A DNA stretch of 64,000 nt from Caulobacter soli. Lineage in GTDB: Bacteria > Pseudomonadota > Alphaproteobacteria > Caulobacterales > Caulobacteraceae. The notes under the pieces were generated by a model. It searched no databases, had not been told where the DNA came from, and saw nothing but the letters and a program-made list of their open reading frames with translations. Below, piece after piece: positions 54,090-63,989 of this stretch. The position numbers were made by a program, and so were the translations under genes. The DNA lies in assembly GCF_011045195.1 (NCBI RefSeq), contig NZ_CP049199.1, forward strand, positions 4,013,501-4,077,500. The letters are read 5' to 3'. Within the stretch, counting starts at the first letter, position 1, and each line of letters starts with the position of its first letter.

Positions 54090-54963
54090 GCCAAACTGCT
54101 AACCGATCCCGAGCTTCATGTCGCCGCGCGCCGGGCGGGTTCATTTCGTCACTTCAACCCAAAGAAGATCGACGAGTGTTTCTCGCGATGACGCTCATCC
54201 GACATTGGCGTCAGAACCTGACCTTCCAACGGTCGCCTAAGAGTCAGATTGAGACCAAACAAGCCGGGAGTCGGATCGCAATGCTGCAATCCATCTCTCC
54301 CACGATCCTGCGAACGGCGCGCATTTCTGCGCGTCTTAAGTTGGAACCCGGCACGTTCTAAGTTGGCACCACACTTCGTGTCGGGACAACTTAACGACGC
54401 TTAGACAACCCATTGAATTCAAAAGAAACGCTGGATCTCGCAATTTGAGGGCCGCAACCTAACGCTGGCCCTCGCGAACCCCACGGCAAGCTAACGCTGT
54501 CCCCAAAAGTCTAGCGTCCTATCCTGGAGCGTCTTTCTTTCAAACGACACGTGTTTTCCGACGGACGTCATAACGCAGGCGATCTGGCTCTACCCCGTTT
54601 CAGTTCGAGCTTAAGGGGCGTCCAAGAGCTACTTACTGAGCGTGGGATTGAGGCCAGTTATGAGACACTCACTATTGGACTAGGAAGTTTGGGCCGGTGA
54701 TCGCCTAACGCTCGAAGAGCCTCTGCCCAAACCCGCTGCCACGTTGGCGTCCGGTCTAATGGGTTTCGTGACCAAGCAGCCGTCGCAAAGCTTTTGCTCT
54801 CATGATTTTGTGAACGAAAGCGACGACATCTAAAGAACAGGATGCGTGGCCTACTCCCCACTCGCCTCAATGCGCCGCGCCTGGCCCGGCAGAGCGGGAT
54901 TCAATATTGAACCAACAACGCCCGACGCACACCGAACTGTCGATTGCCATACGACCTATCAAG
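54090..54963. other. Gene-poor intergenic region, about 870 nt
   Basis: No convincing coding frame occurs here. GC is lower and third-position bias is absent. I see repeated short CTAACGCT motifs (for example near 54461, 54490 and 54706) and a weak 8-bp inverted repeat TTAAGTTG/CAACTTAA (54336-54343, 54387-54394). It may be decayed sequence between the adhesin and RHS loci. Confidence 0.6.
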
Positions 54964-55275
54964 TTACCAATTTATCAGCCCGGCAGTAGGAAAACCTAAT
55001 TTTCCCCTATCTATAGACCCACTCCAACTCAGCCTTCCACTTTTATATTCTTCAGTAGTGTATAGTTTATTTCCAATTATTATTAAAGCACCAACTAATG
55101 CATTTATGGAATCAATACCCGCCCCATATCCTTCCACATTTTTACCCAAACCATTTATTTTAAAGCGACACAGATAATCGCCAAAAGACCCCACATCTTC
55201 AACGGGTGAAAATATTTCCACCTGAACTGCATCAACTTCGTCAAGCTGAAGCACACGTCGCATTATAATTTCCAT
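54964..55275 (-). CDS. Small protein after the RHS gene, possible immunity protein
   Basis: A 103-residue soluble protein starting at the ATG at 55275 (MEIIMRRVLQLDEVDAVQVE), 14 nt after the RHS stop. Its composition is A/T-rich, unlike its neighbours but typical of polymorphic-toxin immunity genes. Segments VEIFSPVEDVGSFGDYLCRF, KINGLGKNVEGYGAGIDS and INALVGALIIIGNKLY resemble small DUF6968-type immunity-like proteins, though I am not certain. Position directly after an RHS C-terminus is the main argument for the immunity role. Confidence 0.65.
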   Translation of the reverse strand: MEIIMRRVLQLDEVDAVQVEIFSPVEDVGSFGDYLCRFKINGLGKNVEGYGAGIDSINALVGALIIIGNKLYTTEEYKSGRLSWSGSIDRGKLGFPTAGLINW

Positions 55276-55289
55276 GTCGTTCAATCCCT

Positions 55290-58200
55290 CTAGTTTGCTG
55301 CCGCGGCAGCGAGCCCCCCGACACCAATTGCAGTCGCTGCGGCCGCTCCGCACGGCTCCAACACCACGCACGCCCCAATCGCCACGCCAGCACCCACCAC
55401 CACGGCGCCACGGGCAACTTGCTTTGCAGTAGGAAGAGGGATGTTGACATGGGGAACAGAAAGAGAAGTCACCAGGGGCGGCAAGGGCCTGTTGTTGCGT
55501 CGAGCCCAGTCCCTCTCCTGAGCACTAGCGTAACAGGCAGCCCTGAGAGCGGCCGGCTTAAGCCCGCGACAAACGTTCATTTCAATTTTCAGTTCTGTAT
55601 CAAAATCATCGTCATCATCAGACGGCCCCTCGGGCGTCGGCCTAAGCGGGCTGATAGTTTTGAAGCGCGAGATGGAAACGATGCTGCGCCCTGGCCGCGC
55701 GTCATATTCATTGCGCCCCATTGGCCGCCAGCCAGGCGTGCCGCCGGCCGTTACATTGGTCGGATCAGCCTCGCAAATCGTCCATGCACATCCCCGCAAG
55801 CCGCTTGGATCATTAAAATTCAGCGGATCGTTGTGAACATAGGCATACCAATTGAGGCCGTCGCCATAGCCTGCGGGGTCGGTTTGTAGAAACCGCCCCA
55901 AGGCCGGGGAATAGGCCCGGGCCTTGTAATGGTAGACCCCGGCCTCCGGCAGCCAGATCTGACCGGTGTACTGGAACCGTCCAAGATTGGGCGCTGGCGG
56001 CGCATTGCCGTATTCGTCGTAGATATTCGTCTTGATCACCCCGCCAGCGGCGTTGGCCACCGAAACGATCGAGCCTTGGGGGTCAGCCGACAGATAGCGT
56101 AGATCGCCAAGGCCAGCCCCTTCGTACCAGAGTGCAGGCGCGTCCATTCCCACGCCCGGCACGTAGCGGCGCAGCACGGCGCCATTGGCGTATTCGGCCA
56201 CCAAGTCCGAGCCCGAATACAGGAAGTTGGTCGTCACCCCGCTCGCCGTCACCTGCCAAAGACGGCCGGCCGGCTCATAAACCAGCGCCGCGCCCGACGA
56301 GGTGCTGATCAGGTTATTAAGCGCGTCATAGCCATAGGTCGTGCCGCCCTGGACTGACATGTTGCCGCGAAGGTCGTAGCTCACGGTATCCGTTGTCCCA
56401 CTGACTACTGTGGCCAGTTGGTTTAGGCCGTTGATGGTGTAGGTCTTGTTGGCCTGCGCCTGGCCCCATTCATAGAGTGCGTTGCTGGCCGTACGGCTCT
56501 TGACTTGGCCGGCGGCGCTGTAGGTGAAGTTCCAAACGATATCCTGGGCCGTACCAGCGGGGTCGTGAGCCAGGGCGCTAAGGCGAGAAGCGGCGTCATA
56601 GGCTCGCCAGGTGTCGACAGCCGGCGCGCCATGGCCGAGCCAGGAATGGCCAAGACGGCCTAGATCGTCATAGCCGTAGGCCGCCACCGGCGTAACGCCA
56701 TTCTCATAGATGCCGACGACCTCGCCGACGCTGTCGCGCGGATAGGCGACGAAGAAGCCATCGGGCCAGGTCATCCGAATACGGTTGCCCGCCAGGTCAT
56801 ACTGGTAGGACATCGCCAGACCGTTTGTGGTCTCGCTGGTCATCCGGCCTAGGGGATCGAAGCTGGAGGAGGCTGTTCCGCCGGCGTAGGACGTCAACGT
56901 GCGCCGGCCGAGATTGTCATAGCCGTAGGCCTCGCCGCGCAGCCCGTTTTGGGCGCGGTTCAGCGCGTCATAGGTGAACGTCAGCGACGTCCCGTCGCGT
57001 CGCCGCCAAGTGGTTAGATTGCCTGCCGCGTCATAACCGTAAGCGTCATAATCGCTGGTCGAGCTGCCCCCGCCCGAAGCGTTGGGATAACGCACAGAGG
57101 CCTGTCGATCGAAGCCATCATACCCGTAGGTCGTCAGATTGCCTTTGCCGTCGGCGACCGTCGCCATCTTGCCGTTAGGCGTATAGGTGATGAGCTTCTC
57201 GATCCTCTGTGAACTGGTCAGATAGCCAGTCACGACGTCGACCACCTGACCGACGATGTCATATTCGGTGACAGTGATCCGGTCCGGCCCGTCGGTGCCG
57301 GCGGTGCCCAGACTACAGGCCGAGGCAGGCGGCGCGCCGAACGTGGCGGGGTTCATCCGCTGGGTCGAGCAACGCATACGCCCTAGGGCGTCATACTCAT
57401 ACTGGGCGAGGGTCTGGATCGCGCCCTGACCGATGGTCCGCTCGGCGATCTTTCGCCCAAGGCCGTCATAGTCAGCGGTGTTGGTGCTAAGCGCCGAAAA
57501 CGCCGCCCAATCGGTGTCCGAAGGGCTGGTGACCACGCCCTGCTCCGTCGATAGAACCGCGCTGTCCGCCCGGTAGGTCGTTCGGGTCGCGCGGTACTTC
57601 AGCGGCCCGGCGCCATCCGGATCGGGGCCTATGGTTCCGACGACCCGCCGCGCGGCGTCATAGCGATAGCGCGTCACGTCGTTCGCGCCCGGCAGGGGAC
57701 CGTCGACGGAAACCTGGTTGCCGACGGCGTCATAGGCCACCGTCGTGGTCGCCGACAGCGAACCGTCGCCCGCGGCGACCGTCGTGGAGACGGGCAACAG
57801 GCTGTGCGGGGCCCCCTGACCGCCATAGGTGATCGTGGTGCGCGTCTCGTCCGCCGTGCCGATGCAGGACGCGGTCGTGTTGCAGATCGACGTCCCCGTC
57901 AGCTTGTAGACCGGCGTGGCCGATTGGACGACAGCGCCCGAGGCGTCCTTGTACCAGGCGTAGAGGGGCGTGTAGCTGTAACGCGTCTGGGGCCGAACGC
58001 CGTTGGCGGCGGCCGGGGCCGTCACCGTGAGCACGCCGCCGTGGTTGGGGTCGTAGGTATAGTCGGTCTGATGACCCAGGGCGTCGCGCGTCCAGAGCGG
58101 CTTGTTGCAGATCTTGGGATTGTCGCAGCCCCCGTCGTAGCCGGCGGTGATCGTGGTGGCGCTCAAGCCCGAGTTAGGCTTCGGAATCCGAGTGACCTGA

Positions 58201-59429
58201 TAGACATTGCCGCGGCCATCATAGGCGTATTGCGTGGCGTCGCCTTCAGGGTTCGTGATTTGCGTGACGCGATTATAGGTGTCGTAGGTATAGGTGGTCG
58301 TGCGGTTCAGGGCGTCTGTGTCGGACAGCAGAATCTTGTTCAAAGAGTCCATAACCACGACGCGGGTATGCTGCAGCGGATCCTTGATGGTCGCCGTGCG
58401 AATGTAGGTGTTGTTGGCGGTGACGGTGACATAGTCATAGGCCCATAAACCGCCCGGCGTCGTGACATCGGCGTGCGCGGTCCGCGCCACGGCGTCCGAC
58501 GTTTGCGAGACCCTCACATAGTCTACCTCGGCCCCAAGGAGGCGGTAGCCTATGCTGGGGGTCACGCCCGAAGAAGACGGATATGTCCTCACCGAGGCCG
58601 AACGACCTGCCGAGTCGGTAGAGATCGTGGCGGAGTAGGTCGCTCCGTCACCACCCGTGGAATAGGTCACCGTCGGCCAAGCAACGGACGTCGAGCAGGT
58701 GTCTGGAACCGGTGCGCAATAGTCGACGGCGTTGTTGATCATGTGGACGGCGGTTGCGCCTAGCCTCCCGCCCGGTGGATAATCGACTTTGTACTCATAT
58801 CCATAGTTACTTACGACGGACAGCAATCGCTTCTTGGCGTAATTCGCGCAACTACCGTCTTCCGGATCCACCTGCCCGCAAAAATAATCTACCTGATAAG
58901 TATAGATTAATCTTTCACCGTTCGGCCAGACAACGTCGTCCAGATAGGCCGTCCCAATGGTGGCGCGACGCGTGTAGTGCGCCACTGCTCCGCTACCGGT
59001 TACGTAGTAATATTCACTTGTATTCGGCATGCCCCCAAGAACACCGTAGGACAATCGACCGCCAGTGGGCTCTTTCGGCACAAACTCGTACGTGTTCGGT
59101 ACTGGTTTGAACGTCTCTGAATTACCATTGAGCGATACGGTCGTAACACCATCCAAATCGACAGAGATACTACCCTGCAAGACACTCACGCCGTTGGCGT
59201 CTTGGTTCGTCAACGCCCCTTCACCCGACTTTCCCACCGAAGCCGAGGCTCTCGACATCCTGATGGCGCCCGTCATCAGGTCCACGCCGTTCTCGTCGAC
59301 GAGACTGCGCACCGGAGGCTGCAGTTCATCCTGAGCCGTCGCCACGCCAGGAACGCCAGCCCAGATACAAACCAGCATCGTCGCCATGGCGAATAGCTGA
59401 GACCAACGCGAAAGCATCGGATTTTTCAC
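55290..59429 (-). CDS. Secreted RHS/YD-repeat protein
   Basis: A 1379-residue exported protein. The GTG at 59429 has GAGG upstream and gives a signal peptide (LFAMATMLVCIWAGVPGVA). About 35 YD/RHS repeats fill residues 170-1130 (TTTYTYDTYNRVTQITNPEG, YGYDAAGNL, FDPLGRMTSET). The RHS core follows (LSADPQGSIVSVANAAGGVI, YHYKARAYSPALGRFLQTDP, DPLNFNDPSGLRG). After this boundary about 165 variable residues remain, including an acidic stretch and a hydrophobic Gly/Ala-rich end (VARGAVVVGAGVAIGACVV). That tail may be a membrane-active toxin or a truncated one. Sec export rather than T6SS delivery is indicated. It is 14 nt downstream of the Ig-like gene. Confidence 0.9.
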   Translation of the reverse strand: MKNPMLSRWSQLFAMATMLVCIWAGVPGVATAQDELQPPVRSLVDENGVDLMTGAIRMSRASASVGKSGEGALTNQDANGVSVLQGSISVDLDGVTTVSLNGNSETFKPVPNTYEFVPKEPTGGRLSYGVLGGMPNTSEYYYVTGSGAVAHYTRRATIGTAYLDDVVWPNGERLIYTYQVDYFCGQVDPEDGSCANYAKKRLLSVVSNYGYEYKVDYPPGGRLGATAVHMINNAVDYCAPVPDTCSTSVAWPTVTYSTGGDGATYSATISTDSAGRSASVRTYPSSSGVTPSIGYRLLGAEVDYVRVSQTSDAVARTAHADVTTPGGLWAYDYVTVTANNTYIRTATIKDPLQHTRVVVMDSLNKILLSDTDALNRTTTYTYDTYNRVTQITNPEGDATQYAYDGRGNVYQVTRIPKPNSGLSATTITAGYDGGCDNPKICNKPLWTRDALGHQTDYTYDPNHGGVLTVTAPAAANGVRPQTRYSYTPLYAWYKDASGAVVQSATPVYKLTGTSICNTTASCIGTADETRTTITYGGQGAPHSLLPVSTTVAAGDGSLSATTTVAYDAVGNQVSVDGPLPGANDVTRYRYDAARRVVGTIGPDPDGAGPLKYRATRTTYRADSAVLSTEQGVVTSPSDTDWAAFSALSTNTADYDGLGRKIAERTIGQGAIQTLAQYEYDALGRMRCSTQRMNPATFGAPPASACSLGTAGTDGPDRITVTEYDIVGQVVDVVTGYLTSSQRIEKLITYTPNGKMATVADGKGNLTTYGYDGFDRQASVRYPNASGGGSSTSDYDAYGYDAAGNLTTWRRRDGTSLTFTYDALNRAQNGLRGEAYGYDNLGRRTLTSYAGGTASSSFDPLGRMTSETTNGLAMSYQYDLAGNRIRMTWPDGFFVAYPRDSVGEVVGIYENGVTPVAAYGYDDLGRLGHSWLGHGAPAVDTWRAYDAASRLSALAHDPAGTAQDIVWNFTYSAAGQVKSRTASNALYEWGQAQANKTYTINGLNQLATVVSGTTDTVSYDLRGNMSVQGGTTYGYDALNNLISTSSGAALVYEPAGRLWQVTASGVTTNFLYSGSDLVAEYANGAVLRRYVPGVGMDAPALWYEGAGLGDLRYLSADPQGSIVSVANAAGGVIKTNIYDEYGNAPPAPNLGRFQYTGQIWLPEAGVYHYKARAYSPALGRFLQTDPAGYGDGLNWYAYVHNDPLNFNDPSGLRGCAWTICEADPTNVTAGGTPGWRPMGRNEYDARPGRSIVSISRFKTISPLRPTPEGPSDDDDDFDTELKIEMNVCRGLKPAALRAACYASAQERDWARRNNRPLPPLVTSLSVPHVNIPLPTAKQVARGAVVVGAGVAIGACVVLEPCGAAAATAIGVGGLAAAAAN

Positions 59430-59443
59430 GGTCGAGCCTCGCA

Positions 59444-61000
59444 CTAGTGATCCCAATATTCAGTTTCGACGAAGATACTGATCGTCGAGGACGCAACGCC
59501 GCCATGGCCGTTGCTGACGGTGTAGGTGACGGTCACGGTCTTGCTGAGCTTCGTGGCCACGACAGGGGCGTTGAACTGCACCTGGGTTCCGCCGGCGGTC
59601 ACCGAGGCGGTGCCGCCGCCGCTGACGCTGACGCCGGTGATGGTCAGCGGATAGCCGTTCGGATCGCTGTCATTGGCCAGCGGAGCCACGAACACCGTCT
59701 GATGCGAATAGACGTCCGCAGTGTCCGGGTTCAGCACCGGCGCCGGCGCGCCGGCGACGGACACCGCCACCGAGCCCGCAGCACTGGTTCCACCTGGACC
59801 AGTGGCGTTGAACGCAAAGCTGTCGGTTCCGAAATAGCCGCTCGCCGGATAGTAGGTGACCGTCGTGCCGCTCAAGCCCAATGAACCGTGAGCCGGCGCG
59901 ACCGGGAAGCCGATGCTGGAATAGATCCCAGATACGGGCAGGGCTACCGCGCCGCTACCGTTGTAGGATGAGGCCAGCGACGTGTTGCCCACGATCGGCG
60001 CGGGAGGATTGGCGACGCTGACCGAAACGACACCCACGCCGCTGGTCCCGCCAGGTCCCGTGGCGTTGTAAGTAAAGCTGTCCGCGCCATAGTAACCGGC
60101 CACTGGAATGTAGGTGACGGTCGCGCCGCTCAAACTTGCCGAGCCGTGGGCCGGAGCGGTAAGAAGAGCGATGCTGGTGTAGGGACCACCAACCGGCAGA
60201 GTCACTGCGCCGCTACCGTTGTAGGACGAACTCAGCGACGCATTGGGAGCCGTCGGCGCGGGGTACGACGGAACAACCGTGACGGACATTGTCCGGACCG
60301 GCGAGTTGCCGAACGGGCTGGCGCCGTGAAAGGTGAAGCTGTCGGGCCCGCTGTAGCCAGCCTGTGGGGTGTAGACAGACTGATTGCCGACATTGATGAC
60401 ATAGGTCGGCGCAGAGAGCGAACCATGCGCGGGCGAGGTGTCGATCGCCGCTAGAGCATAGTCGCCGCCGACGGGATAGGTGAACGTGATCGGCGTGTTG
60501 TAGTTGACCGAGATCGACCCGTTGTTGGCGACCGGCGGCGCGCCGTTTCCAATGGTGACGCTGATCGTGCGCGTCGGCGACGGGCCGCCCGGACCAACGG
60601 CGTGATAGGTAAAGCTGTCAGCACCGTAGTTGGGCCAGACCGCCGTATAGGTCAGGGTCGTACCCGAGATCGCGACCGTGCCCTTGGCGGGATTGCTGTC
60701 AATCACCAATCCCGTGACCACGCCTGAGGTCGAGGGGGTGATGCTGGCGGTGCTGTTGTAGGCGACGCTGAGCGTTCCATCGGCCGCGGTCGGCGCATCG
60801 TCTACGGCGAGCGCGGTCCGGTTGCCCGCCGCATCGTAGGCGTACGTCACCGTCTTGTTCGACCGAACGACGGTCTTGACCTGCCCCTGTGGGTCATAGG
60901 TGTAGGTTGTCGTTACCTGGGCCGACGACATGACCGGCATGCTCGCGGCGGCAAGCAAGGCCAAAGCGATCGCCACGCGCGACCGCACCATAAAAGCCAC
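59444..61000 (-). CDS. Secreted Ig-like repeat protein with N-terminal YD motifs
   Basis: A 518-residue exported protein; starts at 61000 or 60991 are possible. After the signal peptide (IALALLAAASMPVMSSAQ) come two YD motifs (TYTYDPQGQVKTVV, TYAYDAAGNRTAL), then five tandem bacterial Ig/cadherin-like domains of about 85 residues (SVAYNSTASITPSTSG, YNTPITFTYPVGGDYALAAI, NGSGAVTLPVGGPYTSIALL, NGSGAVALPVSGIYSSIGF, and NDSDPNGYPLTITGVSVSGG). Domains three and four are near-copies, so recent duplication is likely. It is probably a surface or matrix protein made together with the RHS protein, sharing the YD signature. Confidence 0.85.
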   Translation of the reverse strand: MAFMVRSRVAIALALLAAASMPVMSSAQVTTTYTYDPQGQVKTVVRSNKTVTYAYDAAGNRTALAVDDAPTAADGTLSVAYNSTASITPSTSGVVTGLVIDSNPAKGTVAISGTTLTYTAVWPNYGADSFTYHAVGPGGPSPTRTISVTIGNGAPPVANNGSISVNYNTPITFTYPVGGDYALAAIDTSPAHGSLSAPTYVINVGNQSVYTPQAGYSGPDSFTFHGASPFGNSPVRTMSVTVVPSYPAPTAPNASLSSSYNGSGAVTLPVGGPYTSIALLTAPAHGSASLSGATVTYIPVAGYYGADSFTYNATGPGGTSGVGVVSVSVANPPAPIVGNTSLASSYNGSGAVALPVSGIYSSIGFPVAPAHGSLGLSGTTVTYYPASGYFGTDSFAFNATGPGGTSAAGSVAVSVAGAPAPVLNPDTADVYSHQTVFVAPLANDSDPNGYPLTITGVSVSGGGTASVTAGGTQVQFNAPVVATKLSKTVTVTYTVSNGHGGVASSTISIFVETEYWDH

Positions 61001-61093
61001 TGAACGCCCCCACCCAAGCCCCGACCAAGCTTGACCTTATGGTGGCTTTTTGACCCATGCAACCAAGGGGCGTTAAAATTTATGCGATAGTTC

Positions 61094-62302
61094 TCAGTTC
61101 AGCGCAGCCTGCCCTAGCTCGGTCACGCCAGACAGCAATCCGGCCATCATCAAGCCGATCAGCCCGCCAAGCAGGACGATCAGGACCGGTCCCAACAGTC
61201 GTGCGGCCGCCTCGATATCGCGCACCGCGGCGTCCTCCTCCAATTTGCCGGAACGCTGCAGCATCCGCCCCAGGGCCCCTGCCGACTCCCCCACCGAGAC
61301 CAGCCGCACGATGGTTGGCGGAAAGCCCTTTACGGCCTGTAGGGCCTGGGACAGCGACACGCCCTGACGCACCTGCTGCAGCACGATCCGCAGGCGGGTC
61401 TTGGCCAGGTCCGAGCGCACGCCGCGAATGGCCAGCCGCAGGGCGTCGCTCATCGGCGCGCCAGCCGTCAGCATCGAACCCAGCGAGATCGCGAAGCCCC
61501 CAAACGCCAGGGCGCAGGTTGTGCGCCGCCAGGGCCCCGCGAGCCAGAGACGGTCGAGGGGCCGGGCCAGCAGTCCGGCTCGACTAAGGATCAGCGTCAG
61601 GACGATCACGCCGCCAAGACCGCCGGCGAAGACGAAGCCCTGCTCGCGCAACAGGCGGCTGGCCGCCAGCAATCCCGACAGGATCGGCGCCCTGCCCTCG
61701 CCGCCTTCGCTGACCAGCGGCTCCAGCGACGGCACGACGGCCAGCAGGATCACGCCGGCCGCCGCCAGGGTGCTGATCAGCACGAACAGCGGATAGGCCA
61801 GGGCGCCGACCAACTGTTGGCGCAGCTTGATGGCCGCCTCCAGCATCTCCCCGGCCCGGCGCAGCGCCTGGGGCAGATCGCCGGACGCCTCGCCCGCCGC
61901 GACCAGGGCCGCCACGAAGCCGTGCCGGGGCGCCAGGGTGCGGGCGAAGGCCGCGTCGAGCGCCTCACCGGCGCTGATGTCCTGCAGCAGGCGGCGGCAG
62001 GCGTTGGCGACGCGCGAGCCCTGGGCCCGGGAGAGCAGGACGTTGAGCGCCGAGCGCATGTCGGCGCCGGCTTCCAGAAGGTCCGCCAGGCTGAGCAGGA
62101 CCTCGGCGCTTTCCCGGTCCCCGAGGCCGGGGTCGCCGCCGCCGCGGACCTGAGCCGCCGCCGGCCGCAGCTTGAGCGGCGACAAGCCCTGGCGGCGCAG
62201 GCGCTCGAAGGCGGCCTGCTCGCTGGGTCCCTGCACCTGGCCGCGCACGCGCTTGCCGTCGGCCCCCAGCGCCACATAGGCGAAGGTCTGGCCGTCAGTC
62301 AT
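61094..62302 (-). CDS. gspF: Type II secretion / type IV pilus platform protein GspF/PilC
   Basis: A 402-residue inner-membrane protein. Two T2SSF domains are visible: about 65-190 (VLLSLADLLEAGADMRSALN, VAAGEASGDLPQALRRAGEM) and about 265-390 (ISLGSMLTAGAPMSDALRLA, VSVGESAGALGRMLQRSGKL). Transmembrane helices include VGALAYPLFVLISTLAAAGV and LGPVLIVLLGGLIGLMMAGL. The start overlaps the gspE stop by 8 nt, so the ATPase and platform are coupled. The long N-terminal part matches GspF more than FliF-like proteins. Confidence 0.93.
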   Translation of the reverse strand: MTDGQTFAYVALGADGKRVRGQVQGPSEQAAFERLRRQGLSPLKLRPAAAQVRGGGDPGLGDRESAEVLLSLADLLEAGADMRSALNVLLSRAQGSRVANACRRLLQDISAGEALDAAFARTLAPRHGFVAALVAAGEASGDLPQALRRAGEMLEAAIKLRQQLVGALAYPLFVLISTLAAAGVILLAVVPSLEPLVSEGGEGRAPILSGLLAASRLLREQGFVFAGGLGGVIVLTLILSRAGLLARPLDRLWLAGPWRRTTCALAFGGFAISLGSMLTAGAPMSDALRLAIRGVRSDLAKTRLRIVLQQVRQGVSLSQALQAVKGFPPTIVRLVSVGESAGALGRMLQRSGKLEEDAAVRDIEAAARLLGPVLIVLLGGLIGLMMAGLLSGVTELGQAALN

Positions 62303-63989
62303 GGACCGCGCCCATCACTTCCTCCAGCGTGGTCTCGCCGCGCATCGCCTTGTCCAGGCCGTCGGCGGCCATGCTGGCCAGGCCCAAATGGCGGGCCAGG
62401 CGTCCGATCTCGGCGGCCGACTGACGATCGGCGATGGCCCTGAGCAGGGCCTCGTCGGTCAGGAAGGCCTCGGCGATCGGCACGCGCCCACGGAAGCCGG
62501 CCCCCTTGCAGGCCGGACACCCCTGGGCGCGGAAGATCCGCATCGGCGCGGCCAGGCCTTGGTTGGCGACGAAGCCCAGCTCGGCCTCGGTCGGCGCCGT
62601 CGTCTCCCGGCAGTGCGGACACAGACGCCGCACCAACCGCTGGGCCACCGCGCCCCGGAACGCCGCCGCCAGCTGATACGGCTCCACGCCCATGTCCAGC
62701 AGACGAGGCAACACCGCCAGGGCGTCGTTGGCGTGGATCGAGGCCAGGACCAGATGGCCGGTCATGGCCGCCTGGATGGCCACGGCCGCCGTCTCCGGAT
62801 CGCGAATTTCCCCCACCAGGATGACATCCGGGTCCTGGCGCAGGAACGAGCGCAGGGCGGCGGCGAAGGTCAGGCCCAGTTGCGGGGCGACCTGGGTCTG
62901 GGAGACGTGATCGAAATGGTATTCGACCGGGTCCTCGGCGCTCAACACCTTCTTGGGCGAGCCGGTGAAGGTTTCCAGCAGGGCGTAGAGCGTGGTCGTC
63001 TTGCCGCTGCCGGTGGGGCCGGTGACCAGGAAGATGCCGTGCGGCGCGCGGCCGGCCTGGCGCAGCACCTCGGTCACGTCCCGCGCCAGGCCCAGGCCGT
63101 CGAGTTCGAGCGGGACAGCGCTGCGGTCGAGAATCCGCAGCACGGCGGCCTCGCCGAACACCGTCGGGGCCGTGGCCACCCGGACATCGACCGACTTGCC
63201 GCCGATCACGAACGAGGTGCGCCCGTCCTGCGGCAGGCGTCGTTCGCCCAGGTTGAGGTTGGCGATCACCTTGATCCGCGACACCGCCGGCGCGGCCATG
63301 TCGGCGGCCACCACACGGTAGTCGACCATCCGCCCGTCCACCCGCAGTCGGACGCGCAGGTCGTGGCGGCGGGGTTCGAAATGGATGTCGGACGCGCCCA
63401 GGGCGATGGCCTCCTCGAACGCTTCGGCCACCAGACGCGCGCCGCCGCCCTCTACCGCGCCATCCGAAACTTGGTCGATCTCGCGGGCCAGGCGACGCTC
63501 GTCCACCGCCTCAGCCGGCGCGGCGCCCTCGGGGCCGTGGCGCTCATCGAAAGCTCGCCGCCACTCGGCGGGACGCGCGGCCAGCACGCTGACCGGACGA
63601 TTGGCCGCGAAGACGAGGCCGGCCAGAGCCTCGTCGTCCAAGGGATCGCAGGCGGCACAGACCAGGGCCGGGCCGCTCGCGTCGATCGGCAACAGGCGGG
63701 CGCGGCGTAGGAAGTCGGTGGTGACGCCCAGGCTGGCGATCTCGACGGTCACGGGTTGGCGACGCGGCTCCCAGATCTCGCAACCCGCCGCCTGGGCGTA
63801 GGCGTTGGTCAGATCCTCGTCCGACAGCACGCCCAGCTGGTTCAGCACCTGCTCGACCGGCTGGCCCGTGCGCACGGCGACCAGTTCGGCCCGGGACAGG
63901 GCGGCGGTCTCGACAAGGTCGCGCTCGATCAGGTCCTCGAGCAGGCGCGCGCGCGCCTCGGCGCGCGAAGGGCTACGGACCGGCGTCAT
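62295..63989 (-). CDS. gspE: Type II secretion / type IV pilus assembly ATPase GspE/PilB
   Basis: A 564-residue hexameric ATPase. The N-terminal N1 domain is at about 30-145. Walker A is GPTGSGKT (324-331), the Asp box is at VLSAEDPVEY, Walker B is DPDVILVGEIRD (about 386-397), and the His box is ASIHAND. A zinc-binding C-x2-C pair occurs twice (CPHC 457-460 and CPAC 491-494), as in GspE/PilB. It drives pseudopilus assembly with GspF. Whether this is T2SS or pilus cannot be decided, as the rest of the operon is outside the window. Confidence 0.95.
   Translation of the reverse strand: MTPVRSPSRAEARARLLEDLIERDLVETAALSRAELVAVRTGQPVEQVLNQLGVLSDEDLTNAYAQAAGCEIWEPRRQPVTVEIASLGVTTDFLRRARLLPIDASGPALVCAACDPLDDEALAGLVFAANRPVSVLAARPAEWRRAFDERHGPEGAAPAEAVDERRLAREIDQVSDGAVEGGGARLVAEAFEEAIALGASDIHFEPRRHDLRVRLRVDGRMVDYRVVAADMAAPAVSRIKVIANLNLGERRLPQDGRTSFVIGGKSVDVRVATAPTVFGEAAVLRILDRSAVPLELDGLGLARDVTEVLRQAGRAPHGIFLVTGPTGSGKTTTLYALLETFTGSPKKVLSAEDPVEYHFDHVSQTQVAPQLGLTFAAALRSFLRQDPDVILVGEIRDPETAAVAIQAAMTGHLVLASIHANDALAVLPRLLDMGVEPYQLAAAFRGAVAQRLVRRLCPHCRETTAPTEAELGFVANQGLAAPMRIFRAQGCPACKGAGFRGRVPIAEAFLTDEALLRAIADRQSAAEIGRLARHLGLASMAADGLDKAMRGETTLEEVMGAVHD

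Noticed and set aside
54090..54963. Possible decayed transposase or small-gene remnants
   Set aside because: I could not find a recognisable peptide in any frame; only short motif repeats are visible.
54944..55177. 77-codon plus-strand frame opposite the candidate immunity gene
   Set aside because: It has no ribosome-binding site or family feature; the minus-strand frame is better placed and longer.
61094..63989. Link between the gspE/gspF genes and export of the giant adhesin
   Set aside because: The adhesin has its own TpsB partner and TPS domain; gspE and gspF belong to a separate unit continuing beyond the window.
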